DNA of 64,000 nucleotides from Zychaea mexicana (GCF_025766255.1 NW_026516667.1:682001-746000), one strand, 5' to 3'; positions 36,171-50,036 are shown, numbered from the stretch's first letter. Numbers and translations are program-made. The notes: generated by a model from the sequence alone, not told the origin.

Positions 36171-39100
36171 ATGCGTCTTGTTCCTCGCGAGCTTGACAAG
36201 CTTCTTCTAAGCAATGGTATGTGTGCCTCGTTTTCTTTCTTGCTGCCAGCTGTAATACAGCCAATCTGCTTGTTACCACACCAGTAACTGCTCACTGGTT
36301 ACAACGTTTACCTAAAGAAGAAATAAAAAAGGAAAAAAGAAATAGCGAAAAACTAATCAAATGTTATTCTTTCCATCAACAATAGTTGGCTTTCTTGCGC
36401 AAAAACGACTGGCTCGGGGTGTAAAATTAAACCATACAGAAGCCACTGCCCTGATCGCATCCCAGCTTTTGGAATTCATGAGAGATGGCACCTATTCTGT
36501 CGCCCAATTGATGGATATGGGCAAACAGATGCTTGGACGACGCCATGTTATGTCAGATGCACTGACGACGCTGCACGAGGTACAAGTCGAAGGCACGTTT
36601 CCCGATGGCACCTATTTGGTGACCGTACACGATCCGATCTGTACCGACGACGGCAACCTCGAGATGGCTCTGTACGGCACTTTCTTCCCCATCCCTCCGA
36701 CTGACAAATTCACACTCCCTGATCCATCTGCCGCAGCGACAGATGCGCCCGGCGCATTGCAAGTCCAAGCCGGCAAGATCGAATTAAGCGCCGGTCGCAA
36801 ACGTGTGTCACTTACTGTGACCAATCAAGGCGACCGTCCTATCCAGGTCGGATCTCATTACCACTTTATCGAGGCCAATGCCAGCTTGTTGTTTAACCGA
36901 GCTTTATCGTACGGCATGCGCCTCGACATTCCCGCGGGTACTGCTGTCCGTTTTGAGCCAGGAGATTTTAAGACGGTAACACTCGTCGAAATCGGTGGAA
37001 ACAAAGTTATTTCCGGTGGCAATGGCTTGGCAACCGGTCCTGTCGACATGAGCCGTTTGCCGGGTATCATGCAAGCCATCAAAGAGCGAGGCTTCTTGCA
37101 TGATGCCAACACACCTTCTTTACCTAGCGCTGCATCCTATGTCCTGGATCGCGAATACTATGCTGATCATTTCGGTCCTACCACAGGCGACATGGTTCGT
37201 TTGGGCGATACCAGCTTGTGGGCACGCGTAGAAAAAGATTACACTATCTATGGTGACGAATGCAAATTTGGCGGTGGCAAGGTGTTGCGTGAAGGCATGG
37301 GTCAAGCAACTGGTCGTATGGACGACGAGATTCTCGATCTTGTAATCACGAACGCCTTGATTATCGACTACACCGGCATTTACAAGGCCGACATTGGCAT
37401 CAAGAAGGGCATGATTGTGGGGATTGGTAAAGCCGGCAATCCGGATGTCATGGACGGTGTTACCCCAGGAATGGTGGTCGGTGCAGGCACCGAAGCATTG
37501 GCAGGCGAGGGCAAAATCTTTACGGCAGGAGCCATCGATACGCACGTCCATTATATTTGTCCGCAACTGATCTGGGAAGCAATATCGAGTGGTATTACCA
37601 CGGTGATTGGAGGCGGCACGGGGCCCAACACTGGCACCAACGCGACAACTTGCACAAACGGTAAACACCATGTGGAATTGATGATGAAGGCTACGGACGA
37701 TTTGCCAGTCAACATTGGTTTCACAGGCAAGGGCAACTGCTCGAGCACTAAGGAGATTGTTGAGCAAGTCGGAGCAGGCTGCTTGGGCTTGAAGCTGCAT
37801 GAGGACTGGGGCACTACCCCAAAGGCAATCGATACGTGCTTGGAAGTGTGTGATCAGCTTGATGTGCAGGTAATACAAACTTCATTTTCCCACCTGAGAT
37901 AGTAATTATGTACATTTTTAGCCGATTTTAATGCTGGGCTTCCTGCTAACCATTGTGTGTGCATGTGTGTCGCCTGAACACAAAAAAAATCTGCATCTAA
38001 ACTTTCTTATAGGCCACAATTCACACGGATACGTTGAACGAAGCTGGCTTTGTCGAATCAACTATCGGAGCTTTCAAGAACCGCACCATCCACACGTACC
38101 ACAGCGAAGGTGCCGGCGGTGGCCACGCCCCTGACAGTAAGTTTCTATGGTTTCTGTTACTCTAAAAGCTTCGATCTATCCGCTTCTTCTTTCTACTTTC
38201 TTCTTCATCTTCTTCGTCTTCTCGGATTCTCACTACATCGGACTCTTCACAGTCATCCAAGTATGCAGCGAACCAAACGTACTCCCCTCATCGACCAACC
38301 CCACCCGACCGTTCACGAACAACACCTTGGACGAGCACGTGGACATGTTGATGGTGTGCCATCACTTGTCAAAGTCGATCCCTGAAGACGTTGCCTTTGC
38401 GGAGAGCCGCATTCGCGCCGAAACAATCGCAGCCGAGGATGTCTTGCAGGACATGGGTGCGATTAGTATGATCAGCTCCGACAGTCAGGCCATGGGCCGT
38501 ATTGGCGAGGTTGTACTGCGTACGTGGAAGACCGCCAGCAAGATGCGTGACCAGCGCGGTAAACTGCCGGAAGATCAAGATCTCGAGGGCGACAATTATC
38601 GCATTCGCCGATACATTGCGAAATATACCATTAATCCGTAAGTTTCCTCTCTCTTCCTTTTATCCATGTGTCTGCATTGGGCTGCCATACCCGATGCAAG
38701 TGTGCTATTTGCTGGCCACTACCAGCTTGCTTGAACCCTAATTGCACATACTACTTGCTTGCTTTGCTTGTTTTGTACACCTCTTTTACTTTGATGTCTT
38801 GTCACACATGCTTACTCATGCGCTCGTGTAACACCAAAAAATAGAGCCATCGCTCACGGTGTTGGCCATATTATCGGATCTATTGAAGTAGGCAAAATGG
38901 CAGATCTGGTCGTGTTCACCCCTCAGTTCTTTGGCACCAAGCCAGAACTGATCATAAAGGGTGGCATGATTGTATGGGGCCAGATGGGTGACGCCAATGC
39001 TTCCATACCCACAACCGAGCCTGTCATCTCACGGCCCATGTTTGGAGCGCTGCCTTCTGCAATTGGCCAGACGTGCTGCTTGTTTGTATCTCAGCTTTCC

Positions 39101-39316
39101 ATCGACATTGGCACCATGGCTCGCTACAACCTGCGCAAACGCACAGAAGCGGTCAAGAACTGTCGCAACGTGGGCAAAAAGGACATGAAGCTGAACGATG
39201 CTATGCCCAAGATTCATGTGGATCCAGAAACGTATCGTGTCACTGCAGATGGGCAGGAATGCACCTGTGAGCCTGTCTCAAAGCTACCGTTGACTCAGTC
39301 CGTCTACATCTTTTAA
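36171..39316 (+). CDS. URE1: Urease, single-chain fungal type, 5 exons, 836 aa
   Basis: Exons: 36171-36216, 36386-37869, 38013-38136, 38253-38637 and 38845-39316. This nickel enzyme hydrolyses urea to ammonia and carbamate in the cytosol. The chain fuses the gamma, beta and alpha parts of bacterial urease in that order. All active-site residues are visible: nickel ligands H402 and H404, carbamylated K485 (LKLHEDWG), H487, H514, H540 and D628 (SSDSQAMGR), and flap C587 with catalytic H588 (VCHHL). They sit at a constant offset of -5 from jack-bean numbering. The length is normal. The start Met gives the usual MRLVPREL N-terminus, split from the rest by an intron after codon 15. The accessory proteins for nickel insertion are not in this window. 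Confidence 0.97.
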
Positions 39317-40123
39317 AGACACATCTGTGTTCACCTTGCCTCCGTCTTTATCCCTCCCACCCTCCAACAGTCCTCCTCCTGCCCTTTTTTACACTTAGTT
39401 ACACACACTTTTATTATTTAACGAAATACATGTAATATCGTATGTATATCCCCCCCTTCCAACTGCAACAGCAGTTATCAACTACAAAGCACGCACATTC
39501 ATTCATTCCCACCCATTCATCACTTGTACTTATTATTCTCTAACTTCATTGGCTACATGTTTTTTCCTTTTTTCTGTAATTAAAAAAACTATCGGAAACA
39601 ACAAAGCTCCTCTTCAGAACCATCTTGGTAGTGATCGCCCTGTGAACTCAGCGTTGCACACGCTCGCGTGGGTGCAAGCCAGCGAAAACGTGGGTCCTCG
39701 GCTAGCTCCACATGCCTTGCAAATAAAAAGAGATTGTTTCACTCTGTTGAAGGGCAGAACTGGCCTTTGTTCAAAAATGGAGCGGGGGATCAAAGTTTCT
39801 ATTTTTGATTTGCTCCCAAGACTATGAAATAAGAAACACGGAATTGCTATGGAGAAAAGGTAAAAAAAACGGGTATTGTTGCTACGATGGGTGTGTGGTT
39901 AAGGGCCGAGAGCGAGATTTGCAGTGACGGAAGAGCGACAGCAACAGAGAAAAAAGGAGAGCGAGAGAGGGTGTGCGCTAATGAAGCTGGCTATGTCCAT
40001 TTATATATTTATTACTTACAACTACAACCCCAAAATAAAACAGAAATCTAGACTTCTGTTGCTGGTTGTTGAGTTACCCTTGAAAACCCTACTTGGTTTT
40101 CCATGGTCGGGGCCAGTAGTGTC
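39317..40123. other. Intergenic region after urease
   Basis: Pyrimidine-rich 3' flank of urease followed by the upstream region of the small gene at 40212. A 92-codon frame at 39549-39827 has no recognisable domain. Confidence 0.4.
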
Positions 40124-40136
40124 TATATATATAAGG
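40124..40136 (+). promoter_or_regulatory. Candidate TATA box of the small gene at 40212
   Basis: TATATATATAAGG lies ~75-88 bp before the ATG. It supports a real transcription unit for the short frame downstream. Confidence 0.5.
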
Positions 40137-40211
40137 TCGATCTTTCAAAGGGAAAAAAAAACCCTTTTTTTACGCTGATCTCTTTTACACTTTTCTACCT
40201 CATCACCAACT

Positions 40212-40481
40212 ATGTCACGCTTTACCGAGCACTTTGATATCGACCTCCTACGCTCGAGCTCATCGGTATCGCTGGATCTGATAGAACCACCGAGCTCGCC
40301 AACCAATACGCTGTGGTCAACATCATCATCCACCGAAGACATAGCAGACAACCAACATCATCATCATCATCATGACCACGAACAAACAAGCATCAAGAAA
40401 CTGGCCAAAGTCAAACGGTTCCTGACTGGAACCATCCGTCGAAGCAACACAGGCAGTCGTCCGTCGCTATTCATCCAGTAA
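40212..40481 (+). CDS. Small Ser- and His-rich protein, 89 aa
   Basis: Single-exon frame from ATG 40212 to TAA 40481, preceded by a TATA box. The protein has an acidic start (FTEHFDIDLL), a Ser/Pro/Thr-rich middle, a run of six His and a basic C-terminus (KKLAKVKRFLTGTIRR). No known domain, signal peptide or membrane helix. The basic tail could bind nucleic acid or membrane, but that is a guess. The uneven composition and well-placed TATA box favour a genuine gene. Confidence 0.5.
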   Translation: MSRFTEHFDIDLLRSSSSVSLDLIEPPSSPTNTLWSTSSSTEDIADNQHHHHHHDHEQTSIKKLAKVKRFLTGTIRRSNTGSRPSLFIQ

Positions 40482-41027
40482 ACCCTCTGTGATTGCTGTG
40501 ACAGCTATTGCTTCTCTCTTGTACCATCTCTCTCTCTCTCTCTATATATATACCCCTTCTTTCCAACTCATCTTTTACACTGTGGTCCTGCGTCCTCTAC
40601 ATCATCTTTTTCCCTCAGATCCTCACATGCAGGACTGCTACAGGCTTCACTGTGTGTTGCTCACTACATTGTTTGTACATATATACCTCGTTTTCTACAT
40701 CTATGACCCACTATTACAGCTACTAGTAACAATAATAAGAATAATTATAGCAATCCATAATGTCAAATAAAAAGACATCCGACGCTTTGAAATGGTGATA
40801 TGCGAGAATATTTCTTTATATACAACAGCGGGAACAATCAACGAAACAAAATTTGAGCAAAAGGAGGAAAGACAGAGGATGGAGAAACATGCAGCACGGC
40901 TTGAAGGATGTATACAAGCCCTTTGTTTGAAGACACGCTAATCCATCCCTTCCAACAAGCACCTCCCCCCCCCTTTACTTTAATGATGCTCACTTCTCGT
41001 CAGACTACTCAGAAAAAAAGGAAGCAT
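40482..41027. other. Convergent intergenic region
   Basis: Lies between the small gene and the membrane-protein gene. It holds a (CT)n stretch running into (TA)n at about 40526-40552. No gene seen. Confidence 0.45.
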
Positions 41028-42349
41028 TTACGACAAAAAGGGGCGTTTCTCTTCCTCCTGCTGGTCCTTCTTGTCTTGCCAGATGGCCTCCTGGGTGTGG
41101 TCAGAGATAGGCAGCTGGTCATAGTCCGAGTTGGCGGACGAGACAATCAATTGACGGATAGCCAATGCAATACCAAACAGGACAGCAAAGAAACCGCCTG
41201 TGATGAATCCGCGGACCAACGACGACTGTTCGTTCCACCAGTTAACAACAGGGTCGATCAATGCACCGGCGCAACCCTTGGTACCCGCGTGTTCAGACGC
41301 CAGAATGGGCTGATTATCAGCTGCTGGGACTAACATTAAATCACGATTCAAATTGTTATTAGCTTATGAGTAGATAAACTCTTCTGTTGAAAAAACGAAA
41401 GAAGAGTATTACTTTGTTCTTCAGTTTGTTGGAAAGCAGTGGCATCGTCAACAACAGCAGGGCCAGGCAACAAGAAACCGGTAACGGGGTCAACGGCCCA
41501 TCGTTCAAAGGAACCATCTTCATACATGTCCAAAATCTGCTGACCAGCTTCAGTCTGGACAACATCTTGGCCGTTGATTTCAGTGATACGTTCTTGAACA
41601 CTCAGACGGCGGAGGGTCAGGCCGTCTTCGGTCTTGAGCTCTTCCATCAAAGTGGCAGTGACTTCAACAGTGGCCAAGCCAATGTCAAAGCTGTCGACCA
41701 ACAATGCTGCATCCTGCTCGGATGCGATGGTCAATTTTTCAGGGTTGGAGGCGATTTGTGCTTCCACTTGAATGTTGGATACGCCGATTTCGATAGGAAC
41801 GCCGTTGCAATGCAACTAAAATACAATCTATAATGAGCTCTTTGCATACATATCAGTTAGTGATGATGTTGACGGCTTACCTGGTTCTCAATAACATCAA
41901 AGGTCACCTGAACAGCCATGATACGTTCAGCCAAAATCGAGCCATCGTCATCCACAAGATCGTCTGTACGGGTCACGGTCACATACAAGTGTTCGCTGCC
42001 GTGAGCATCCGTGGCCTCTTCGGCCAAGTCGACCGATGTCACCGATACGTCTTCCATAGGGGCTGCCTTCGCCAAGGCTGCGTTTCACAATAATAAAACA
42101 GTGGTATGTAGAAGCATGGGCCACGTGAGTGCGGTAGAGAATAATATTTTCGTAAGTGTGCGTTTACGTATGCGTAGGTGTATGTCGCAGCAGTAGGAGT
42201 TGTTTGATAGGGAGAATATACAAAATGCAGAACATGAGTCATACTATTCTTTCATTTCTAAATGAGTCCTCAATCCAGCTTCAAGCGGCCAACAGCATAC
42301 CTAGTACACCCATTAGAGCAAATAGCGATGTTTTGAAATTGAAATGCAT
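41028..42349 (-). CDS. Secreted single-pass (type I) membrane protein of unknown function, 4 exons, ~316 aa
   Basis: Exons: 42349-42301, 42077-41881, 41815-41413 and 41329-41028. Joining exons 1 and 2 creates a classic signal peptide, MHFNFKTSLFALMGVLALAK, followed by AAP. The ectodomain (~residues 22-256) is acidic, with many short Val/Ile/Thr strands suggesting a beta-rich fold. A Cys pair lies at positions near the ends of exon 3 and exon 4. One membrane helix follows at ~257-279 (GFITGGFFAVLFGIALAI), then a short cytosolic tail rich in Asp, Glu, Gln and Lys. I do not recognise the family. The two upstream introns and the signal-peptide junction make the model convincing. It may work in the secretory pathway or at the plasma membrane. 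Confidence 0.78.
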
Positions 42350-45300
42350 TTGAAACAAGGAATAGAGGAAAAAAGTGGAAAGAGGGTGAAAAGAGTGATG
42401 AAATACCGAGCCCCGTATAATACTTTTGGGTGTGAACAGCTGCTACGCTCTCTTTTTTCCTCCGGAGTAAGACATCTGATTGGCGGATAAATTCGGATTA
42501 GTCCAAAATTGGCTAATCATTTCAAGCATTGTTTGCATTGCGCAACAGCGACGTTGGCTTCAGTTTGTTGTTGTTATCGCCGCTCCTGTTTTTGGACTCT
42601 TACTTCATTTCACACGTCCACATAAGATGTTTCCAGTACTACAAAAGATCCTTGGTGTGTGAGTGGAGGGGTATGTGGTTTGTTGTGGTCAAATGGAAAC
42701 GAACTTGTAATAACTTTTAGGAGGTAGTAGCGTTTGAGAGAGAATGAGTGAGGAGTCTTTTTCAGCCCATTTGGGGTCTGTCCGCATGATCATACCCGTC
42801 GCACGAAAAGTTAGTAGCCTACTAATACCAGCAGCTCTCTCTTTTACACTTTCACTGACAGCCACATTAGAGTATTCGCATTACGACTAGGCAATCATTT
42901 TCAAATTAAATGCACTAATAAACTGTTAGGGCTATATCCAAGACAGGTTATCATGGCAAAAAGTGGTGTGAACACTGACTGTGAGCCACTTGTTTTCCTG
43001 ATCAATTATAGGAGCAAAGAGAGCGGCATTGTACAACTTTGGAGCGAAATGGACGGGCTGATGTGTACTATCCAACACTATTCATCATAATTTGGTGCTT
43101 TACGGACATGGAGGATACTTGTGCTCATCATCAAACACACACTTCTTGTCGCCAGCATTCTTACAGTCGCCAGTATTAGAAACAGCACTCTATACTTGCA
43201 GCAAAATAGCAATGGCTTCTCCTATTGACGACGACAGCATCCCCTCCACGCATTTCTTGTCTCGGGATATTTAATCTAGGTTTGAAAGAGCACATCAGAA
43301 ACAGAAATACAATGGCTGAGCAACAGCAGCAGCCACGCACATGAGGTCCACAAGAAACAAAGTAGTAGTTGCTAGCGTGATGACTGAGCTAGTTCATTTT
43401 GATGATCGACCACTTCATTTTTTACGTCTTAGTCTCCAACGTCAGCACTAATAGCCTCCGTGCTTTTATTCACTGCTTTAACAAGGACCTACTGTGTTAC
43501 ATAGATTATGTACAATATGCTCATTGTTTACAAACAATAAAGTAATAAAGCACCAAGGTGGATCTTTTTGGCAGCTTTTTCTGATGTCAGTTTTTGTCTA
43601 ATATGCAACATTAAATGAGACGAGAAGTGGAAAAGTGCTGCCACGACAGTACACCATGCTTCCGAGTACCCCCTCATCACTATATATAGTAACCGTTCTT
43701 TTTAATTCTGTATTCTTAAGCTGGAGAAGTTCAAAAGAAAAAATAAATAAACACGGCTGAAACCGCATAGTGTATGCGGCAGTTGCAAAAGTTCGGTCGA
43801 TTTCGTTGCTCAAATTTGATCGCTTCCATAGCAAATTCTCCTTCGCCTCAGTATCCTTTTATCAGATACCTACTATGCCGATATGATATGATGCTATCAT
43901 GAAAAAAGAATCGGCGAATTCAAAAAGGTGGGGTCGAGCATGGACAACCTTCTTACGAGGTCTTGGATACACCAATCTGTGTAAGAGAGAACAATGGTAA
44001 TAGAACAATCAATTGTCAATCGCATCCACGTTGTTGGTGTTTCTGTTATTACTTTGCGGTTATGTAATGCTTGCGAGTAGCATATTAGCAACCAGCGCAA
44101 TATTAGGAGTAGACATCGCTTTGTCCTATTTTATCACTTTTAATATTTTAAAATGCTACTACTGTATAATATTTAATCATGTACAAAATATGTTTTTGCT
44201 CGAGGTCTGGGAAGAGACATAATTTAGTGATATAAAACATGCTTTCTTCTAGAGTAGTAGCAACATTTTGGAGCATTGGAGTAGCTTAAAGATGCTGTCC
44301 AGTAGCACCGCGCAGTTGCTCAGCGCTACTACGTATATGAGTGTTTGATGATTATTCCTATCTGTTAATTCAGTCCTCTTCTAGCACATATACTATTATT
44401 GATACGACTCCTGTTGCATTGATTATGCCAACATATCGACAACAAGTGAAGCAGATAGAGAAATTGAGCATCATCCTTACCACCAACAGTCTAGCAATGT
44501 GAATTATTTGCTCAAAATTCAAACAGCATAAGCACTATTTACAAATGCGTATATATATTGTACTCAATACGATGTATTCAGTACCACAATTGGGTTTTCT
44601 TATGTCAGGCGGACACATTTCCGTGGCGATTGCTCGCACGATGGTTTCTTATACGCATATGGCTAAGCTTAATGTTGCGGTCTCATAGCTTTATGTATCT
44701 GACAAAATAGTACATTTAGGATTATTATCACTGTTCGAACGTTCGGAATAGCAGGATGATCCAACCAGAGAAGGATTTTCCCATTGAGAGTGGTTGAGGT
44801 CTCCCGAGAAAGCCCTATGTTTCTGGGCAGCACAATATTGGTGAATCTCCGTCCGGAGCTTCAAAATTTAATTAAACCTACTTACAGAATAATATAAACA
44901 TGAGTGTTGATCTGCCTTCATAAGCACAAAACAGTGCATTAATTAAAGCTGCTAACATAATAATTGAACCGAAGGGTTAATTTGTTATCTGCTCTACCAA
45001 ACAGCACAAAAATAATGTGCCTTGCAACTGCGATGGTCTGTTTAACCTCTGTCTGAACAAGACCATCCCCAATGATCCTTTGCACACATGGTTAACAGCT
45101 GCTAGGTGTGGTATGGGGTCTACGGCGATCCAACCATAGATGTACCAGACCACCAGGCAAAAATAAAAAAGACAACAGTCGTCTGAAAAGGTTGAATGAT
45201 ACGACATAATCGGCGTCTTTCCCTGCATCGCTTACAGAAACATGATTGTCTAACAGCTACAGCTTCAAAAAATGCATAGTTTGCACATCGTGGAACCAAG

Positions 45301-47886
45301 CTGTAGACCCCTCACCACAGGAACTTAACAAAATACTCAGCGCTATTCAGCGTCACCCAATATGGCTGATCCATGTACTCTTGAATCTGATACGAATCGA
45401 CAACAATATCTAAAATGCAAAGCTACCCACGATTTTACCAAGCATCGCTATTTGACGTCGAACTTTATGCGGCACCTAATTATGATATGCTCCAGTATCA
45501 TTCATTCATTATTCTGTTACGCATATTTTCCCGCCAAATTGACCCAGCATTACGAGCTTACAACGTTACATCAGTAACATCCCACTACAACAACCTCAAC
45601 ATCCACTCTTCCAACAAGCACTTCCAAAAAAGCAGATGCGTCTACAATATAAAATCTCTACAGCAGTGGCAGTAACCAGCAACATCAATCGATCCCATGG
45701 TTATGTATCTGATACCTTGAACTTCCGGCACAGCTCATAGCCATATGGTTTGAAGCGATCCACAAAAAGCTGTCCTTTCGGGCCAATTTTCACAGCATCC
45801 TAATGAGCTTTTCAGCCCGATATGTGCGATATGCCGCCTCGGACATGACAACCAAGCACATTTTATGTACGCATGCTGTAGAAAATTAGCTATGCCGACA
45901 CTGCTATAGGACCAACTTCTACATCTTTAATTACCACTAAAGCATATAGTATAACTTCATATATCCAACTCTCTTCTCGCCACTTCTCATCGTGACGAAG
46001 CATGCAGCGCGTTTAGAATTAGATGCAATTGTTGCTTTTTTTCTTGACCTTCATGTTTCAAGTTCTTGTAATGGAGAAACAGATCTACCTAGTCGACGCT
46101 AATTTCAAACGTTAGTGCTTAAAAGCACATAACACTTCTCACCTGCAGGTAGTTGCCCTTCTAGATCGACACTATCTGCAATCAATGTCGCGTGAACAGC
46201 ATGGGGTGGCGCAAAGGTGACCTGCATCAACGGATGACGCTTTCTTCACGATCGGTTTAGTCGAAGCCCAGGTGTGCAGTCATTATGACAAAAAGCAGCA
46301 ACCCGATCCTCTAATTAAATCAGAAAACGACACTGCAACTGGAGAGCAAGAAAAACAGACAGTAAATATCAAACGGTCCATGATCACTTGTATCTACTGT
46401 GGTGGCAAAGGATCTGGTGGAAGGGGACTCAAGACACAATTAATTATCGAGCTTACGACATTTAGTGCTTTGTGTACCTGTTCAGTAACACTTGGTAGCA
46501 GTAGGACTTTGCTCTCATTGGGACCAAATCACGAAAGCGCTATCGCCACGAGACACACACAGCAATAATTAGCTAAAAAAACCATCAACACCTTCAGAAT
46601 TATATTCGACCTGATGGATAATAGTTAGGCGCATATTAATAGCACTATACCAACTTCATCATTACGGCATGTAACATATAATCTCCTTGATTCAACAACC
46701 ATCGGTTTTACATTCCGCTACATCGACATTTTGAACTTAGCGGATCATGCTGAGTATGGAGCCAATGCTATGTCAGCGTCCAACTTAGCGTCACTCTTCT
46801 AAACCACTTTTGCAAGGGAAAGAAATGGACATGGACTACTTGCTTACAGCAGAAGAAACGTATATAAGATTCTCGTACTATACACTGCAGCTATCAGCAA
46901 AAATGCGAAAAAGGAGAAATGTCAACTAATGGAAGCCGCTTCAACTTGTCATAGAGGCGTTACTTGAAGACTTGAACTCAAAGATTTAATAACAATGCAG
47001 TTTGTATTCGCTTACAAAGCATCATTGTCTGTTTTGACAGGCATTGCTGTTGGCGCTTTGACAAACGTAAATGAGAAGCTTTGACTGGTCTTTTTGACCA
47101 GACTTTTTCATTTGTTTGAGGATGACTTTCAAATATATTATTTCCCACCATCACACCACATTATAACCTTTTTTTTTACGAAGACAAGAATTACTTCCAT
47201 ACCATACATATACGTAGAAGGAAAAAGAACTTCATACTACGAACCGTAATCGTTATATGCCTTCTTATATTTACACACGATGCCATATCGTGACTATGTA
47301 ATAAATCCAGTACTGCTGCTTGTGTGACATCGGTCATTGATAAGCAATGTTGAAGCCAAGACCGGCTGCTGTAATAAAAATAGTTCTCACATTACAAGTT
47401 AATAGCTGTCATTGGCTTCGTAAGTCTAGTTGTGATTAACCACGTGATATGGCATGAGGGCCCTTCTTGTATATTTGCTAACTGTTATATCACAAATGTC
47501 ACCGACTAAATGGCTGGAATAAGTCATAAAGTGCATTGGATAATCACTCAGTCTCGTTATTTGTGTGATACCAGAGGGGAGCTAATAATAGCTAAAATCT
47601 TGGATTGTATACATCCATAGTATTGGAACACTGTGGCTGAGATGTGCTCAGCATATATTTTCTTACGCCAAGAAGTGAAAATTACCGTTTGTCCGTCAAC
47701 TTTTTTTGCTCAGCAGGATGCCTATCAGTATTACCTTGTTGAGATATTGAAACAAGATGAATGCATACACTCACGCAGTCAATACACATTTATTGTTAGC
47801 ATTGAAGTCATGAATGATGTAAATATCTAATAATATTATTGGAATAAACATATCAGCGTCCTCAACATTCTAGGATCAGAGAATCC
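42350..47886. other. 5.5-kb gene-poor AT-rich region
   Basis: No gene with a recognisable domain. Short frames at 43598-43834 (-), 43897-44100 (-), 45362-45675 (+) and 46272-46568 (+) may be relics of decayed genes. The last includes a CIYCGGKGSGG motif of unknown meaning. No tRNA or inverted repeat was seen. Confidence 0.4.
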
Positions 47887-47898
47887 TATATATAAAGG
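47887..47898 (+). promoter_or_regulatory. Candidate TATA box of CotH gene B
   Basis: TATATATAAAGG is 103-114 bp before the ATG at 48001. Confidence 0.5.
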
Positions 47899-48000
47899 GA
47901 CTGAAGCTAGGAGAACACAAAGATTATTATTTTTCGTTTCCTTTAGAGAGAATGCAACTAAGTGGTAACAAAATTCCCACTTATCATACGTTATATTACA

Positions 48001-50036
48001 ATGAGAATTACAGCAATAGATCCAAGTTGTTTTTCGTATATTAATGGATACTATTTGACAGTATCACCTCTTTTCCTATATACTACAGTGCTTCTACTAC
48101 TATGGACTGGTGTCGCACAAGCCCAAGATAATATCCAATATCAGGTCGTTTCCTTGGTAGCCCAATCCGACACGACCATGGCCGTCATCGTTGATGACAA
48201 TTCGTATCCGCTGAACCGATCCTTGTCATCACAGATGGTTTATACAGGGACTGGACCTGTTGCGCAAAACGGTTACTACTATGCGAAAACAAGTGGCTCT
48301 TCGATCTTGGAACGTGAGCCTTTCATTCGTACCCCTGTCCATGGAGACACCATCTACGAGTCCTATAATCGTTCGCAAAACGTTTGGGATATTCCATCAC
48401 TGCCACAACTGTATAATCGTTTGTATAACCGCATTGATACAGACCTTCACAAGGATGGGCAGATTGGTACGATCCATATCTATGGCAATATTTCGGGCAT
48501 GGATTTTATGCATGCCAATATTTTGGATGACGTTAAAGTTGTTGCCAATATGACATATATCAGGTATATATGATAGCATGATCGTTTTATTATTTTTGCG
48601 CAAAGTTGACAATCTAAGATCGCTCGTTCTTTATTTTGCCCGGTAAATTTATGGTAGAGGAAGTGATCTCTTAAAGTTTGAAGATATTGAATTTGAGCTA
48701 GCCGGTGTATCTGCACGATGGGTATCTAAGCTGAGCTACAACGTTAAAATTCCCAAGGGCGGTGACACTTTATACGGTTACCGACGACTCAAGCTACGTG
48801 CACTTGCAATGGATCCTTCATATATTCGTGAAATGGTGGTATACAAGACGATCAACGCGGCTGGTGTAGCAGCGAGTGATTTCTCCTATGTGCGGTAAGA
48901 TAAAAAGTCTCACGCTATCTCCATATCCCATTACTCTACTGACTGAAACTATATAATTTGAAATCAAATTATGAACCAATTAATCTTTTAGTCTTTTCAT
49001 CAATGATCATCCGGTTGGTATCTATGGCCTTATCGAGGTATACAAGAACCCATGGCTCCGAAATGAATTTGACAACGGCAATAAGGATTACGAACAAGGC
49101 AACCTTTATCAAGCGAGAGGAGGTTTTGGAGACATTCCAGCCTTGGATTCTGATTTACGCTATATTGGTGAAAATGTGTCTCAATACGCTATCGGCCAAT
49201 ATAAAATTAAAGAGGATCCTTCGGAAGGCGAACCGAGTTTTGAGCCCATGATGGATTTGACTCGATTTTTAAAGAATGCATCCACTGCAAGTGTTTCTGA
49301 GTGGGAGCAGTACTTTGACATGGAGGCTTTAATACGAAAGTAAGTAAAACACAAGTCCCGCTCGTACTTCTTTCTTTCTTACAAAGCAAGAGTAGTATGA
49401 TTGGTGTATAACTAACCCTTTAAAACTGAATCATATAGTATGGCATTAGAAATTCTGCTTGGATTTTCCGACGGTTATTTCACAATCGCAAACAATTACT
49501 ACATGTACCAAGACGGACTAAATTCCAAACGATTTATCTACATCCCTGCGGACGTCGACACTACTCTTGGAGCCACCCTTGTCAAATTGTCTGACATGTT
49601 GACCGGCAACTATAGCACCTACCCTGGCTTCCAAATGCGTCCATTGATGCCTCAATTGCTCCAAGTACCTGAGCTCAAGGACCGGTTTGAGCACTATATC
49701 CATGATCTAAGTCGCCGGCTCATCAATCCTACCCATTTGGACCCACTGATTGATGCCACAGTTGCCATGATCCGCCAAGAAACTGAATGGGATTACACCA
49801 TCAAGCCACTCAACACGTTCGATTGGAGCATCATATTCAATAACACTGAGAGCATTTTCCAAGACTTGAATCTTTCGTATCCTATCGATGAGGAAACCAT
49901 CGTTGATATCGTTCACAGAAAGCCCATCTCGTTCGAAACAGCTGTGAATGGACCGACTGGATACATTTCGTTGTGTGGTGTCAAGGAATTTATTGCTAAT
50001 AGCAGTAGAGCCATCCAGTCTTTCTATAATATGTGA
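48001..50036 (+). CDS. CotH-family secreted protein (gene B), 4 exons, ~581 aa
   Basis: Exons: 48001-48563, 48658-48894, 48992-49339 and 49439-50036; all three introns are phase 2, as in gene A. The N-terminus has a hydrophobic stretch (FLYTTVLLLLWTGVAQAQ) that fits a signal peptide cleaved near AQA. Conserved blocks are TLYGYRRLKLRALAMDPSY, ASDFSYVRLFIND, KEDPSEGEPSF and MALEILLGFSDGYF. Several NxS/T sequons are present. The C-terminus stops after AVNGPTGYISLCGVKEF plus ~16 residues, with no GPI-type tail. It is clearly a paralogue of gene A, about 35 kb away on the same strand. The fold is related to the CotH kinase family; its target, and whether it is catalytic, are unknown. Confidence 0.9.

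Noticed and set aside
37120..37878. 252-codon antisense frame inside urease
   Set aside because: Shadow of the strongly conserved urease coding strand.
45362..45675. Two overlapping short frames
   Set aside because: No recognisable domain and low coding quality; left as part of the gene-poor region.
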